64,000 nt of DNA from Defluviimonas aquaemixtae (GTDB taxonomy: Bacteria > Pseudomonadota > Alphaproteobacteria > Rhodobacterales > Rhodobacteraceae), in assembly GCF_900302475.1 (NCBI RefSeq), contig NZ_OMOQ01000003.1, forward strand, positions 186,001 through 250,000, written 5' to 3'. The notes beneath the pieces are model-generated. The model searched no databases and was not told where the DNA came from. It worked only from the letters and a program-made list of their open reading frames with translations. A program made the translations under genes and the position numbers. Positions 44,491 to 52,040 of the stretch are shown in pieces (position 1 is the stretch's first letter; each line of letters begins with the position of its first letter).

Positions 44491-44520
44491 AGCGGGATTT
44501 ATTCTCCGGTACCGTCGAAA

Positions 44521-44814
44521 CTACTCGGCCGCCATCACCGTTGGCCGTGTGATCGGGGCAGACTCGATGAACGTCAGACAGGCACAGCGCAATAGCGACG
44601 TAAAGTTCGACGGCTCGCCACGAAGCTCCAGAACTTCGGCATGAAGCCTCGAGACGAAAGTTGGTGTCGTGACGCCTTCGGATTCGGCGATTTCATCGAG
44701 GATTGCCCAGAAGGATCTTTCCAGCCGGATGCTGGTGCTCTGGCCATTTAGACGAAGACGGCGTGTTTCACTTGCGTAGAGCCGGGGGTCCTGCCCGGCA
44801 AAGACATGGCACAT
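44521..44814 (-). CDS. Ribbon-helix-helix domain protein
   Basis: Small DNA-binding-type protein of 97 residues. The ATG at 44814 follows GGGGAGGAGCACC, a strong ribosome site; a longer frame to 44958 has none. RRLRLNGQSTSIRLERSFWAILDEIAESEGVT (split at about 16-47) gives the strand and two helices of the RHH_4 family, followed by VSRLHAEVLELRGEPSNFTSLLRCACL. It is divergent from the GntR gene with the 16-bp palindrome between them. Targets unknown. Confidence 0.8.
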   Translation of the reverse strand: MCHVFAGQDPRLYASETRRLRLNGQSTSIRLERSFWAILDEIAESEGVTTPTFVSRLHAEVLELRGEPSNFTSLLRCACLTFIESAPITRPTVMAAE

Positions 44815-44881
44815 CGGTGCTCCTCCCCAAGCTGAAGCGCTGACCGGCAACTCAGAAAACGAGGCAAAACCTGCACAATGT

Positions 44882-44897
44882 ATTTCGTATACGAAAT
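44882..44897. promoter_or_regulatory. 16-bp perfect palindrome, GntR-type operator
   Basis: ATTTCGTATACGAAAT is a perfect palindrome centred on GTATAC, the form of site bound by FCD-type GntR regulators. It is 61 bp before the gntR ATG and 67 bp before the divergent RHH start, an ideal autoregulatory position. Confidence 0.7.
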
Positions 44898-44958
44898 TTG
44901 ACATTCTGTCCATAACCCGGCTACGCCCGGGACGGAACCGCAGGTATGATGGACGCAC

Positions 44959-45618
44959 ATGGAATCGATCAAAACGCCCAAAACGCTGGTCGAGCAGACC
45001 TATGAAATCCTGCTCGATGCGATTTGCACCGGCGAACTCGCACCCGGCGAGCGCCTTGCTCAGGACCAGATCGCGGCGAAACTGAACGTGTCGCGGCAGC
45101 CAGTGAACAGCGCCATTTCAATCCTGAAGGCCAACCGCTTTGTCGAAGACACGGGCCGGCGCGGCGTCATCGTTTCTCAGGTCGACACGAACCTGTTCCG
45201 GTCGATCTATGAATTTCGCTCCGTGATCGAGCCCTTTGCCGTCACGCTGGCCGGCGCTCGGCTGACAGAAAACGCGCGGATGGAGGCCGAGCTTTCGATC
45301 GGCCGGGGCAGGCAGGCGGCGAGCAGGCGCGACGCGCTTGGCCTCCTGCGCGCGGATGTCGAGTTTCACAGCATGATCTACCGATGGAGCGGCAATCCCG
45401 TCATCGAGAACTCGATGCAGGTCAACTGGCATCACATCCGGCGTTCGATGGCTCAGGTACTGCGCGATCCGGACGCCGCGGCACCGGTCTGGGACGAACA
45501 CGAGGCAATCGTCGAGGCGCTGCTCGCAGGTCGTACCAAAGATGCGGCGGCACTTATGAAGCGGCATATTGAAGGGGCCTACAGACAGATCGTTGCAGCA
45601 ACATCCGCTGAAGCTTGA
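44959..45618 (+). CDS. GntR family transcriptional regulator (FCD type)
   Basis: Repressor-type regulator of 219 residues. The winged helix (about 8-75) has ICTGELAPGERLAQDQIAAKL and SRQPVNSAISILKANRFVEDTG. The all-helical FCD ligand domain (about 85-212) has the metal ligands in RADVEFHSMIYRWSGNPV and in the later His segments (WHHIRRSM; EHEAIVEALLAGRTKDAAALMKRHIEG shortened: EHEAIVEALL, MKRHIEGAYR). The palindrome at 44882-44897 fits autoregulation. Possible targets include the neighbouring Rut-like cluster. Confidence 0.9.
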   Translation: MESIKTPKTLVEQTYEILLDAICTGELAPGERLAQDQIAAKLNVSRQPVNSAISILKANRFVEDTGRRGVIVSQVDTNLFRSIYEFRSVIEPFAVTLAGARLTENARMEAELSIGRGRQAASRRDALGLLRADVEFHSMIYRWSGNPVIENSMQVNWHHIRRSMAQVLRDPDAAAPVWDEHEAIVEALLAGRTKDAAALMKRHIEGAYRQIVAATSAEA

Positions 45619-45775
45619 TCGGCTTCGTAGCTTGCTGGAGCCGGTGGATATCGCGCGGGGCCGAATGGATGGAATCCGCCCGACTGTCGGGCAGCCTGAA
45701 CGCGATGAACGACGTGGAGACCTGTTGACCACAAATCGCGTGTCTTGTCGGTTTTTCGGCTGATAGGATCCGCCC

Positions 45776-46864
45776 ATGTCGAAAGGCCGCACCACCGAAG
45801 CCCCAGACTCTGCGCCTGAAAGGATGTCGTTCCTCGTCGTCCCGCGCTTCAACATGTCGACCCTGATCACGATGATCGAGGTCATGCGGGTTGCGAACTA
45901 CCTTTCGCCCGCGCCGCTCTATTCGTGGGAGATTGTGTCATTTGATGGAGCCGACGTTCCGTCATCGAACGGGTTGTCGCTTGCGGCGCGGCCCCCCGAC
46001 GACCGCAATCGCCGTGGCGAAACCGTTTTCGTGCTGGCGAGCTGGAATGCCGAGGCCTACAGTAACGCGAGAACGCTGAACTGGCTTCGGCGTCACGCAC
46101 GGACCGGCATGCGCGTCTGCGCAGTGGAACTTGGCTGCTACCTGGTGGCGCGAGCGGGGCTCCTTTCGGGCAACCTTGCAACGACGCATTGGTCCTGGAT
46201 GTCCGGATTTCAGGAGCAGTTCGACGACGTTTCGGTCGTAGAGCAGCTGTTTACCATCGACGGCCAAATGATGACCTGCGCGGGCGGGCTCGCCGGGGTC
46301 GACCTCGTGCTGAAGCTCGTCGGCGACGCGCATGGCGAGCGTCTTGCCCAAGAGGTCGCTGACCAGATGCTGTATCACCCGATCCGCCTCGCGGAGGCGC
46401 CGCAGCGGCGGCCAATCGGCCGCGGCCAGGAGACGCTTTCACCGATCGTGCGTGACGCCATCGCCCTGATCGAGCAACACATCGCCGAGCCTATGCCGGT
46501 GCCAGAGGTCGCAGACCGGCTCGGCGTGTCGCAACGCCAACTCGAGCGGCAGTTCAAGGCCAGAGTGGGCTGTACGGTGGTGCAGTTCGGACTGCTCCTG
46601 CGCCTGCAGCACGCTCGTGTGCTGCTGATCGCAACCGAGCTTTCCGTGCGCGAGATCGCGACGGCTTCGGGCTTCAACACGCTGTCGCATTTCGCTTACT
46701 CTTTCGGGAGGCGCTTTGGGCGACGTCCTTCGGATTACCGGCAGGCCTGGCCAGAAAAGGACGCCGCACCGAGTTGGCCTGGTACGCTGGCAAAGTTTCT
46801 CGAAGCGCTCGAGAACCAAGGAACGGCGAAGCCTTTTCAAGTCCTGCGCAAGTCAGGGGCGTAG
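45776..46864 (+). CDS. GlxA family AraC-type transcriptional regulator
   Basis: Regulator of 362 residues. Residues 20-200 form a DJ-1/PfpI-like amidotransferase fold (SFLVVPRFNMSTLITMIEVMR; CAVELGCYLVARAGLLSG with the Cys at the nucleophile elbow; TCAGGLAGVDLVL). Residues about 225-330 are the AraC DNA-binding domain (PVPEVADRLGVSQRQLERQFK; REIATASGFNTLSHFAYSFGRRFGRRPSDYRQ split). GlxA-type regulators control use of quaternary amines, arginine and similar nitrogen compounds. It is convergent with the luciferase-like gene. Confidence 0.9.
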   Translation: MSKGRTTEAPDSAPERMSFLVVPRFNMSTLITMIEVMRVANYLSPAPLYSWEIVSFDGADVPSSNGLSLAARPPDDRNRRGETVFVLASWNAEAYSNARTLNWLRRHARTGMRVCAVELGCYLVARAGLLSGNLATTHWSWMSGFQEQFDDVSVVEQLFTIDGQMMTCAGGLAGVDLVLKLVGDAHGERLAQEVADQMLYHPIRLAEAPQRRPIGRGQETLSPIVRDAIALIEQHIAEPMPVPEVADRLGVSQRQLERQFKARVGCTVVQFGLLLRLQHARVLLIATELSVREIATASGFNTLSHFAYSFGRRFGRRPSDYRQAWPEKDAAPSWPGTLAKFLEALENQGTAKPFQVLRKSGA

Positions 46865-46876
46865 CCCCACCCTGCC

Positions 46877-47917
46877 TCAGCCCGACGAAAACACAGGGAC
46901 GACCTCATCGATGAAGAGTTCGAGCGAGCGCCTTTGTTCGGCGAGGCCGAGGCCGAGGCTCGCGTAGTAGATGAACTCGTCCACGCCGATCTCCTCGTAA
47001 CGCCTCAGCTTCCCGATCACCTCGTCCGGCGTCCCGAACATCAGGTTGTCGTGCAGCATCCTGGGGTCGTATTCCGCGCGGTTCCCAAGTTGGTCGAAGG
47101 GGGTTTGCTTCGGGAAGCCGTCCTTCACGTCGCCGAGATTCTTGAACAGGTTCTCGAACTGGCCGAGCTGGCGCTGGGCGGCGCGGACGGGCACCATCCA
47201 GTCCTCCTTCCGGTCGTAGAGCGCGGTGTGGCGCATCATCGCCATGGTCGGAAGTTTCGCGCCGGGATGGGCCGCCATCGCGTCCTCGAGCCGTTGCATG
47301 TAGGTCTCTGCCTCGTCCATCCCGCGCGTGAGCGGCCAGGACATGATGTTGCAGCCTTCGCGGACCGCGTAGTCGTAGGTGATCGGTGCACGCGCGGCGA
47401 CCCAGACCGGGACCTCCGACTGAACCGGTTTCGGCACGGCCGTCGAGGTCGGGAATGACCAGAATTCGCCGTCATGCTCGTAGTCGCCCTTCCAGAGCGC
47501 CCGGACGGCCGGCAGCATCTCCTGCATGTAGCGCCAGGCGTCGGACTGCTTCAGCCCCGGCGCCATGCGGTCGAATTCGCGCTGATAGGCGCCCGAGCCG
47601 ATGCCGAATTCCAGCCGCCCGCCCGAGATGAGGTCGACGAATCCGGCTTCACCGGCGAGCTTGATGGGGTTCCAGTAGGCCGCGACGGCGACCGCGGTGC
47701 CGAGCCGGATGCGGTCGGTATGCGCGGCCCACCAAGCGAGGATCGAGAACGGGTTGGGCGCGATCGTCATTTCTAGCGCGTGATGCTCGGCCGCCCAGAC
47801 GGTGCTGAACCCGCCCCGGTCGGCCATCTGCACCATCTCGAGCGTGTGGCGCGCCACCTCGTTCATGTCGCGGCTCGCGTCCATGCGCTCCATGTTGATC
47901 GCCAGCTGGAATCTCAT
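46877..47917 (-). CDS. LLM class flavin-dependent oxidoreductase (luciferase-like monooxygenase)
   Basis: TIM-barrel protein of 346 residues that uses reduced FMN supplied by a separate reductase. Signature parts are MRFQLAINMERM, GGFSTVWAAEHH, PNPFSILAWWAAHTDRIRLG, DLISGGRLEFGIGSGAYQREF and GTPDEVIGKLRRYEEIGVDEF. The ATG at 47917 follows GGGAGAG; an upstream ATG at 47950 has no ribosome site. The flavin reductase at 50890-51813 is the likely partner. Substrate unknown. Confidence 0.88.
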   Translation of the reverse strand: MRFQLAINMERMDASRDMNEVARHTLEMVQMADRGGFSTVWAAEHHALEMTIAPNPFSILAWWAAHTDRIRLGTAVAVAAYWNPIKLAGEAGFVDLISGGRLEFGIGSGAYQREFDRMAPGLKQSDAWRYMQEMLPAVRALWKGDYEHDGEFWSFPTSTAVPKPVQSEVPVWVAARAPITYDYAVREGCNIMSWPLTRGMDEAETYMQRLEDAMAAHPGAKLPTMAMMRHTALYDRKEDWMVPVRAAQRQLGQFENLFKNLGDVKDGFPKQTPFDQLGNRAEYDPRMLHDNLMFGTPDEVIGKLRRYEEIGVDEFIYYASLGLGLAEQRRSLELFIDEVVPVFSSG

Positions 47918-47975
47918 CGCCGTCTCTCCCGGATTATCTTTCGCGGCCAATTTTCACGCCTTCGGCGGCATGCGT

Positions 47976-48011
47976 TGTCGGAAATTCGTCATTGGCGACA
48001 AATTTTCGACA
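47976..48011. promoter_or_regulatory. Inverted repeat upstream of LLM gene
   Basis: TGTCGGAAATT (47976-47986) and AATTTTCGACA (48001-48011) are complementary with one mismatch, spacer 14 bp, 59 bp before the LLM start. The right arm contains ATTTTCGACA, also found at 49591-49600 in the divergent ALDH/RidA gap. Confidence 0.45.
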
Positions 48012-48048
48012 CACCGTGGAAAGCAGTGCCGCCATTGTCTAGAGCCGC

Positions 48049-49530
48049 TCAGCGCATCACGAAGGGATTCGCCATCGGCTCGTCAGAGGTGTTCACCCAT
48101 ACCGTTTTCGGGCGCGTGTAGTCGTACATCGCCTGAAACCCGCTCTCCCGGCCGTAGCCTGACCCCTTGACGCCGCCAAACTCCGCGATTGGAGAGATGG
48201 CACGGTACGTATTGATCCAGACGATGCCGGCGCGGATCGCTTTCGACATCCGCATCTGCCGGGCGCCGCTTCGCGTGAAGATCCCCGCCGCCAAACCATG
48301 TCTACTGTCGTTGGCGAGCAAGACGACTTCGTCCTCGGTTCGGAACCTCTGGACCGCCAGCACGGGTCCGAAGAGCTCGGTGTCGACAATGCGCAGATCT
48401 TGACGCGGGCAATCGAGGATGGTGGGTTCGTAGAAGGTGCCGGAGAGGCCTTCGGGGCGCTTGCCTCCACACAAGACCTTTGCGCCTTCGCCGATGGCCA
48501 AAGCGACCTCACGCTCGATGGATTCGAGTTGACCGGTCGTGCAAAGCGGACCCATCTGGGTCTCTTCTGCCAGAGGATCGCCAATCCGTATGTCGCGCGC
48601 GCGCTCCGTCATCTTCGAAAGAAACTTGCTTGCGATGTCCTCGTGCAGATAGAGCCGCGACCCGGCGACGCAGCTTTGCCCCGTCGCCCCGAAGATCCCG
48701 GCGATTGCACCGTTCACCGCGCTCTCGATGTCGGCGTCCTCGAAGACGATGAAGGGCGACTTGCCGCCAAGCTCCAACGTGACCTCGGCGAAATTCTCCG
48801 CCGAGTTGTAGAGCACATGACGCGCCGCCCGCGGTCCGCCGGTGAAGGAAATGCGGGCGACAAGAGGGTGGGAGGTCAGCGCCTTGCCGCAGGGGTCGCC
48901 GTGGCCGGTGACGATATTGACGACACCGGGCGGAAAGCCAGCCTCTTCGATCAATTCACCGAATTCCAGCAATGCAGCCGAGGCGTGCTCGGACGCCTTG
49001 ATGACGACGGTATTGCCTGCCGCCAGAGCCGGGCCGATTTTCACCGCGACGAGGAAAAGCTGCGAATTCCAGGGCACGACAGCGGCCACGACGCCCAGTG
49101 GCTCGCGCCGGGTGAAAACGAAGAGGTCGGGTTTGTCGATGGGCAACGTCTCGCCTGAGATCTTGTCAGCGCAGCCTGCGTAGAAATGGAAAAACTCGGC
49201 GATGTATTTCGCCTGCCATCGGGTTTCCTTAAGCATCTTCCCGGTGTCGATGCTTTCCGTACGCCCAAGCGCCTCTGACCGGTCGGCCAGGAGATCGCCC
49301 AGCCTTCGAAGGCACTTGCCGCGCTGAGAGGGAACCATCCCGGCCCACGGGCCCGACATGAAGGAGCGGTCGGCGGCGCGAACGGCGCGGTCCACGTCTT
49401 CAGCCGTCGCCTCGGGCACGCGACACCAGACCTCCCCGGTAGCTGGGTTAACGCTGTCGAACATGCCACCGTCGGAAGCCCCGGCCCATTCTCCGTCGAT
49501 CAGCATGCTGTATGGTCTGATCTCGCCCAT
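48049..49530 (-). CDS. NAD(P)-dependent aldehyde dehydrogenase
   Basis: Aldehyde dehydrogenase of 493 residues, oxidising an aldehyde to the acid. GVVAAVVPWNSQLFLVAVKI binds the cofactor, the general base Glu is in TLELGGKSPFIVF, and the catalytic Cys is in FGATGQSCVAGSRLYL near 290. The C-terminal FGGVKGSGYGRESG is standard. It is the first gene left of the divergent gap with RidA, and lies in the same orientation as the LLM gene. It may oxidise the product of that monooxygenase. Confidence 0.92.
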   Translation of the reverse strand: MGEIRPYSMLIDGEWAGASDGGMFDSVNPATGEVWCRVPEATAEDVDRAVRAADRSFMSGPWAGMVPSQRGKCLRRLGDLLADRSEALGRTESIDTGKMLKETRWQAKYIAEFFHFYAGCADKISGETLPIDKPDLFVFTRREPLGVVAAVVPWNSQLFLVAVKIGPALAAGNTVVIKASEHASAALLEFGELIEEAGFPPGVVNIVTGHGDPCGKALTSHPLVARISFTGGPRAARHVLYNSAENFAEVTLELGGKSPFIVFEDADIESAVNGAIAGIFGATGQSCVAGSRLYLHEDIASKFLSKMTERARDIRIGDPLAEETQMGPLCTTGQLESIEREVALAIGEGAKVLCGGKRPEGLSGTFYEPTILDCPRQDLRIVDTELFGPVLAVQRFRTEDEVVLLANDSRHGLAAGIFTRSGARQMRMSKAIRAGIVWINTYRAISPIAEFGGVKGSGYGRESGFQAMYDYTRPKTVWVNTSDEPMANPFVMR

Positions 49531-49590
49531 CGCGTGCCTCCTCCCTTTGACTATTTCTCATACTGGAAGGATCGCGCCGGGTCTCGTCGG

Positions 49591-49615
49591 ATTTTCGACA
49601 GGTGCTGGCGAAAAT
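49591..49615. promoter_or_regulatory. Inverted repeat in ALDH/RidA divergent gap
   Basis: ATTTTCG (49591-49597) and CGAAAAT (49609-49615) are perfect arms with an 11-bp spacer. Shares ATTTTCGACA with the repeat upstream of the LLM gene. Confidence 0.45.
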
Positions 49616-49667
49616 TGTGTATCCCATTCGCCGGACCAGTGGCACGCATGAGGAAAGGGAGACGCGC

Positions 49668-50063
49668 ATGTCGGAAAAGCAGGTCATCGGCGAGCCGCTT
49701 GTGATCGACGGGCGCAGGCTGTCACTAAGCCGCGCCGTTCGGGCGGGGGATTTCGTCTATCTAACGGGCCAGGTCCCAATGCAGGACGGCGCGGTCATGA
49801 CCAAGGGTGCAATCGAGGACCAGACGCGCGTCGTGCTCGACGACATCACCGCGACGCTGGCTGTGGCCGGCTGCACGCGGGACGACGTCGTCAAGGCAAT
49901 GGTGTGGCTGACAGATCGTTCCGATTTTCCCGGCTTCGACTTGGTCTATGGGGAATACTTCCCGAACGATCCCCCGGCGCGCTCGGCGGTGGTCACGGAC
50001 CTTCTGGTCGACGTGAGGGTCGAAGTCGAGGTCGTTGCCTACAAGCCTCTGGCGCGCGCATGA
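49668..50063 (+). CDS. RidA family deaminase-like protein
   Basis: YjgF/RidA protein of 131 residues; family members hydrolyse reactive enamines/imines or, as RutC, aminoacrylate. SRAVRAGDFVYLTGQVP, DDITATLAVAGCTRDDVVKAMVWLTD and NDPPARSAVVTDLLVDVRVEVEVVAY split across 85-127 cover the trimer core, including the Arg in PPARSAV. The ATG at 49668 follows AGGAAAGGGAGA. It overlaps the hydrolase gene by 4 bp. Confidence 0.9.
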   Translation: MSEKQVIGEPLVIDGRRLSLSRAVRAGDFVYLTGQVPMQDGAVMTKGAIEDQTRVVLDDITATLAVAGCTRDDVVKAMVWLTDRSDFPGFDLVYGEYFPNDPPARSAVVTDLLVDVRVEVEVVAYKPLARA

Positions 50064-50893
50064 CGCGCTCACCGACAGGCACCGCTTTTGACATGACCGG
50101 CCCCGAAAGCGCGCCGGTTGTCGCGCTGATCCACGGTCTCGGGCTCAACCGCGCGCTCTGGCAGTGGCTCGCGCCACATATCGTAGATCGTTACCGCGTG
50201 CTCGCCTACGACCTTCTCGGCCATGGCGAAAGCTCGCCGCCACAGCCCGATCCGACGTTGAAATCGCTCTCGGACCAGCTCACCGGGCTGCTCGATCATC
50301 TTGGCATCGACAAGGTTTCGGCCGTCGGTTTTTCGCTTGGCGGCATGGTTGCGCGACGCTTTGCGCAGGACCATCCCGGCCGGGTTGCAGCGCTCGGCGT
50401 CCTGCATTCGCCCCACCGGCGAACGAAGGAGGCTCAGGCCGCTATCCGCGCGCGCGTCGAACAGGCCCGCGCGGAGGGGCCGCGCGTGACCGTCGAGGCG
50501 GCGCTCGTCCGGTGGTTTACGGACGACTACCGCACGGCGAATTCGGGCGTGATGCAACTCGTCCGCTCCTGGGTCCTCGCAAACGACCCGGACGTTTATC
50601 CCGACCTCTACCGTATTCTCGCGGAAGGAGTGGAAGAGATTGTTGCACCCAACCCGCCGATTGCCTGCCCGGCGCTCGTCATCACCGCTGATGAGGATTT
50701 TGGCAACGGCCCCGAGATGACGCATGCCATCGCTGCCGAGATAGCGAACGCCGAAACGCAGATTTTGCCAGGTCTCCGGCACATGGCGCTTGTCGAGGAT
50801 CCGCCAGCGGTCAATGCACCGCTGATTGCATTTCTGGACCGTCATCTTGCCGCAGGAACTTTCGGCGCTCGGAGAGCAGGTTCGGGAGCATGA
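50060..50893 (+). CDS. Alpha/beta hydrolase (RutD-like position)
   Basis: Alpha/beta-fold hydrolase of 277 residues. The oxyanion motif is LIHGLGLNRALW, the nucleophile elbow GFSLGG (VGFSLGGMVARRFAQDHPG, about 96-114), the acid DEDFGN near 218, and the His in LPGLRHMALVEDP. It is joined to RidA upstream and flavin reductase downstream by ATGA overlaps, as RutD is with RutC and RutF in pyrimidine catabolism. It may speed hydrolysis of a carbamate or ester intermediate. Confidence 0.88.
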   Translation: MTRSPTGTAFDMTGPESAPVVALIHGLGLNRALWQWLAPHIVDRYRVLAYDLLGHGESSPPQPDPTLKSLSDQLTGLLDHLGIDKVSAVGFSLGGMVARRFAQDHPGRVAALGVLHSPHRRTKEAQAAIRARVEQARAEGPRVTVEAALVRWFTDDYRTANSGVMQLVRSWVLANDPDVYPDLYRILAEGVEEIVAPNPPIACPALVITADEDFGNGPEMTHAIAAEIANAETQILPGLRHMALVEDPPAVNAPLIAFLDRHLAAGTFGARRAGSGA

Positions 50894-51813
50894 CAGTCGG
50901 AGGCATCGACTCTCGGACCCTTCGCAACGCCTTCGGTGCCTTCGCGACCGGCGTCACGATCGTGACGACACGGCAGCCAGACGGCACTCCGCGCGGCTTC
51001 ACCGCGAACTCGTTCACGTCGGTGTCGCTCGATCCGCCGCTTCTGCTCGTCTGCCTCGCCAAGACCGCCCATAGCTGCGAAAGCTTCATGCAGGCCGCCC
51101 ACTTTGCCGTGAACGTCCTGGCCGAGGATCAGAAGGCGGTCTCGGGCCTTTTTGCAAGCCAGGTAGCGGACAAGTTCGGCCAGTGCTCCTGGAAGGCAGG
51201 GGCGGCGGACGTTCCTCTGGTCGACGGGTCGCTTGCGCAGTTCGCCTGCGAACGAGAGCAGCTGGTGGATGCGGGCGACCACGTCGTGCTGATCGGGCGC
51301 GTGATCGAGGCCTCGGTGCGGGACGGCAACCCGCTAGGCTATTTCCGCGGAAACTATTTCTCGATCGGTCTTGAGGATCGCCTGGTCTCCGCGTTTGTCG
51401 CGAAAGGCGCGACAAGGATTGGCGCGGTGCTGACGATGGACAATAGAATTCTTCTTGAAGAGCAAGCTGGCGGAGCGCTGTCAGTGCCGGTGGCGCCGGA
51501 AGCGGAACCCAGCCTCGACGGCTTGCGGGCGATGATGCTCAGCCGGGGCATGAAGCCCGAAGTCGATTTCCTCTATGCGGTCTACGAGAATCGCGAAACG
51601 GGGGTGCACGGGATCTTCTACCACGGCCTTGTTTCGGGCGAAGCGCCCACGGGAATGGTGCTGCAGCCGCTCGACACGTTGCCTCTGGACAGGGTCGCCG
51701 ACGCTGCCGAACGATCGATGCTGCGACGCTATGCCGAGGAGTTTCGCCACGGGACCTTCGGAATTTATCAGGGTAACGAAGCAACGGGGCAGGTTCGTCG
51801 GATAAGCCGCTGA
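50890..51813 (+). CDS. Flavin reductase with extra C-terminal domain
   Basis: NAD(P)H:FMN reductase of 307 residues. The N-terminal 160 residues are the flavin reductase-like domain (RNAFGAFATGVTIVTTRQPDG, GFTANSFTSVSLDPPLLLVCL, NPLGYFRGNYFSI), the usual full length of this family. The last 140 residues form an additional domain (GAVLTMDNRILLEEQAGG; LYAVYENRETGVHGIFYHG) that looks like a Nudix-type fold without the catalytic Glu-rich box. It overlaps the hydrolase gene by 4 bp and is the likely electron source for the LLM monooxygenase. Confidence 0.85.
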   Translation: MTVGGIDSRTLRNAFGAFATGVTIVTTRQPDGTPRGFTANSFTSVSLDPPLLLVCLAKTAHSCESFMQAAHFAVNVLAEDQKAVSGLFASQVADKFGQCSWKAGAADVPLVDGSLAQFACEREQLVDAGDHVVLIGRVIEASVRDGNPLGYFRGNYFSIGLEDRLVSAFVAKGATRIGAVLTMDNRILLEEQAGGALSVPVAPEAEPSLDGLRAMMLSRGMKPEVDFLYAVYENRETGVHGIFYHGLVSGEAPTGMVLQPLDTLPLDRVADAAERSMLRRYAEEFRHGTFGIYQGNEATGQVRRISR

Positions 51814-52040
51814 GGGCGCGCGGTATGTAGCCGGGACTGCGCAACGTCCGAGCCGATGCTGTGGATGTTCTCGACATATTGGCGTGGATTAAGACCCCAT
51901 CGGCGTCGTGGCGGACGAAACCTGCCTGTTGCAGCTTCGCATCAATTTTGTCGCCAATCTGTGCCACCTATTCAATTCTCGGTGGTGCAAAATAGAACTC
52001 TGCTAAGTTGACGCAAAGACAATTGAAATGAGGCAGGTTG

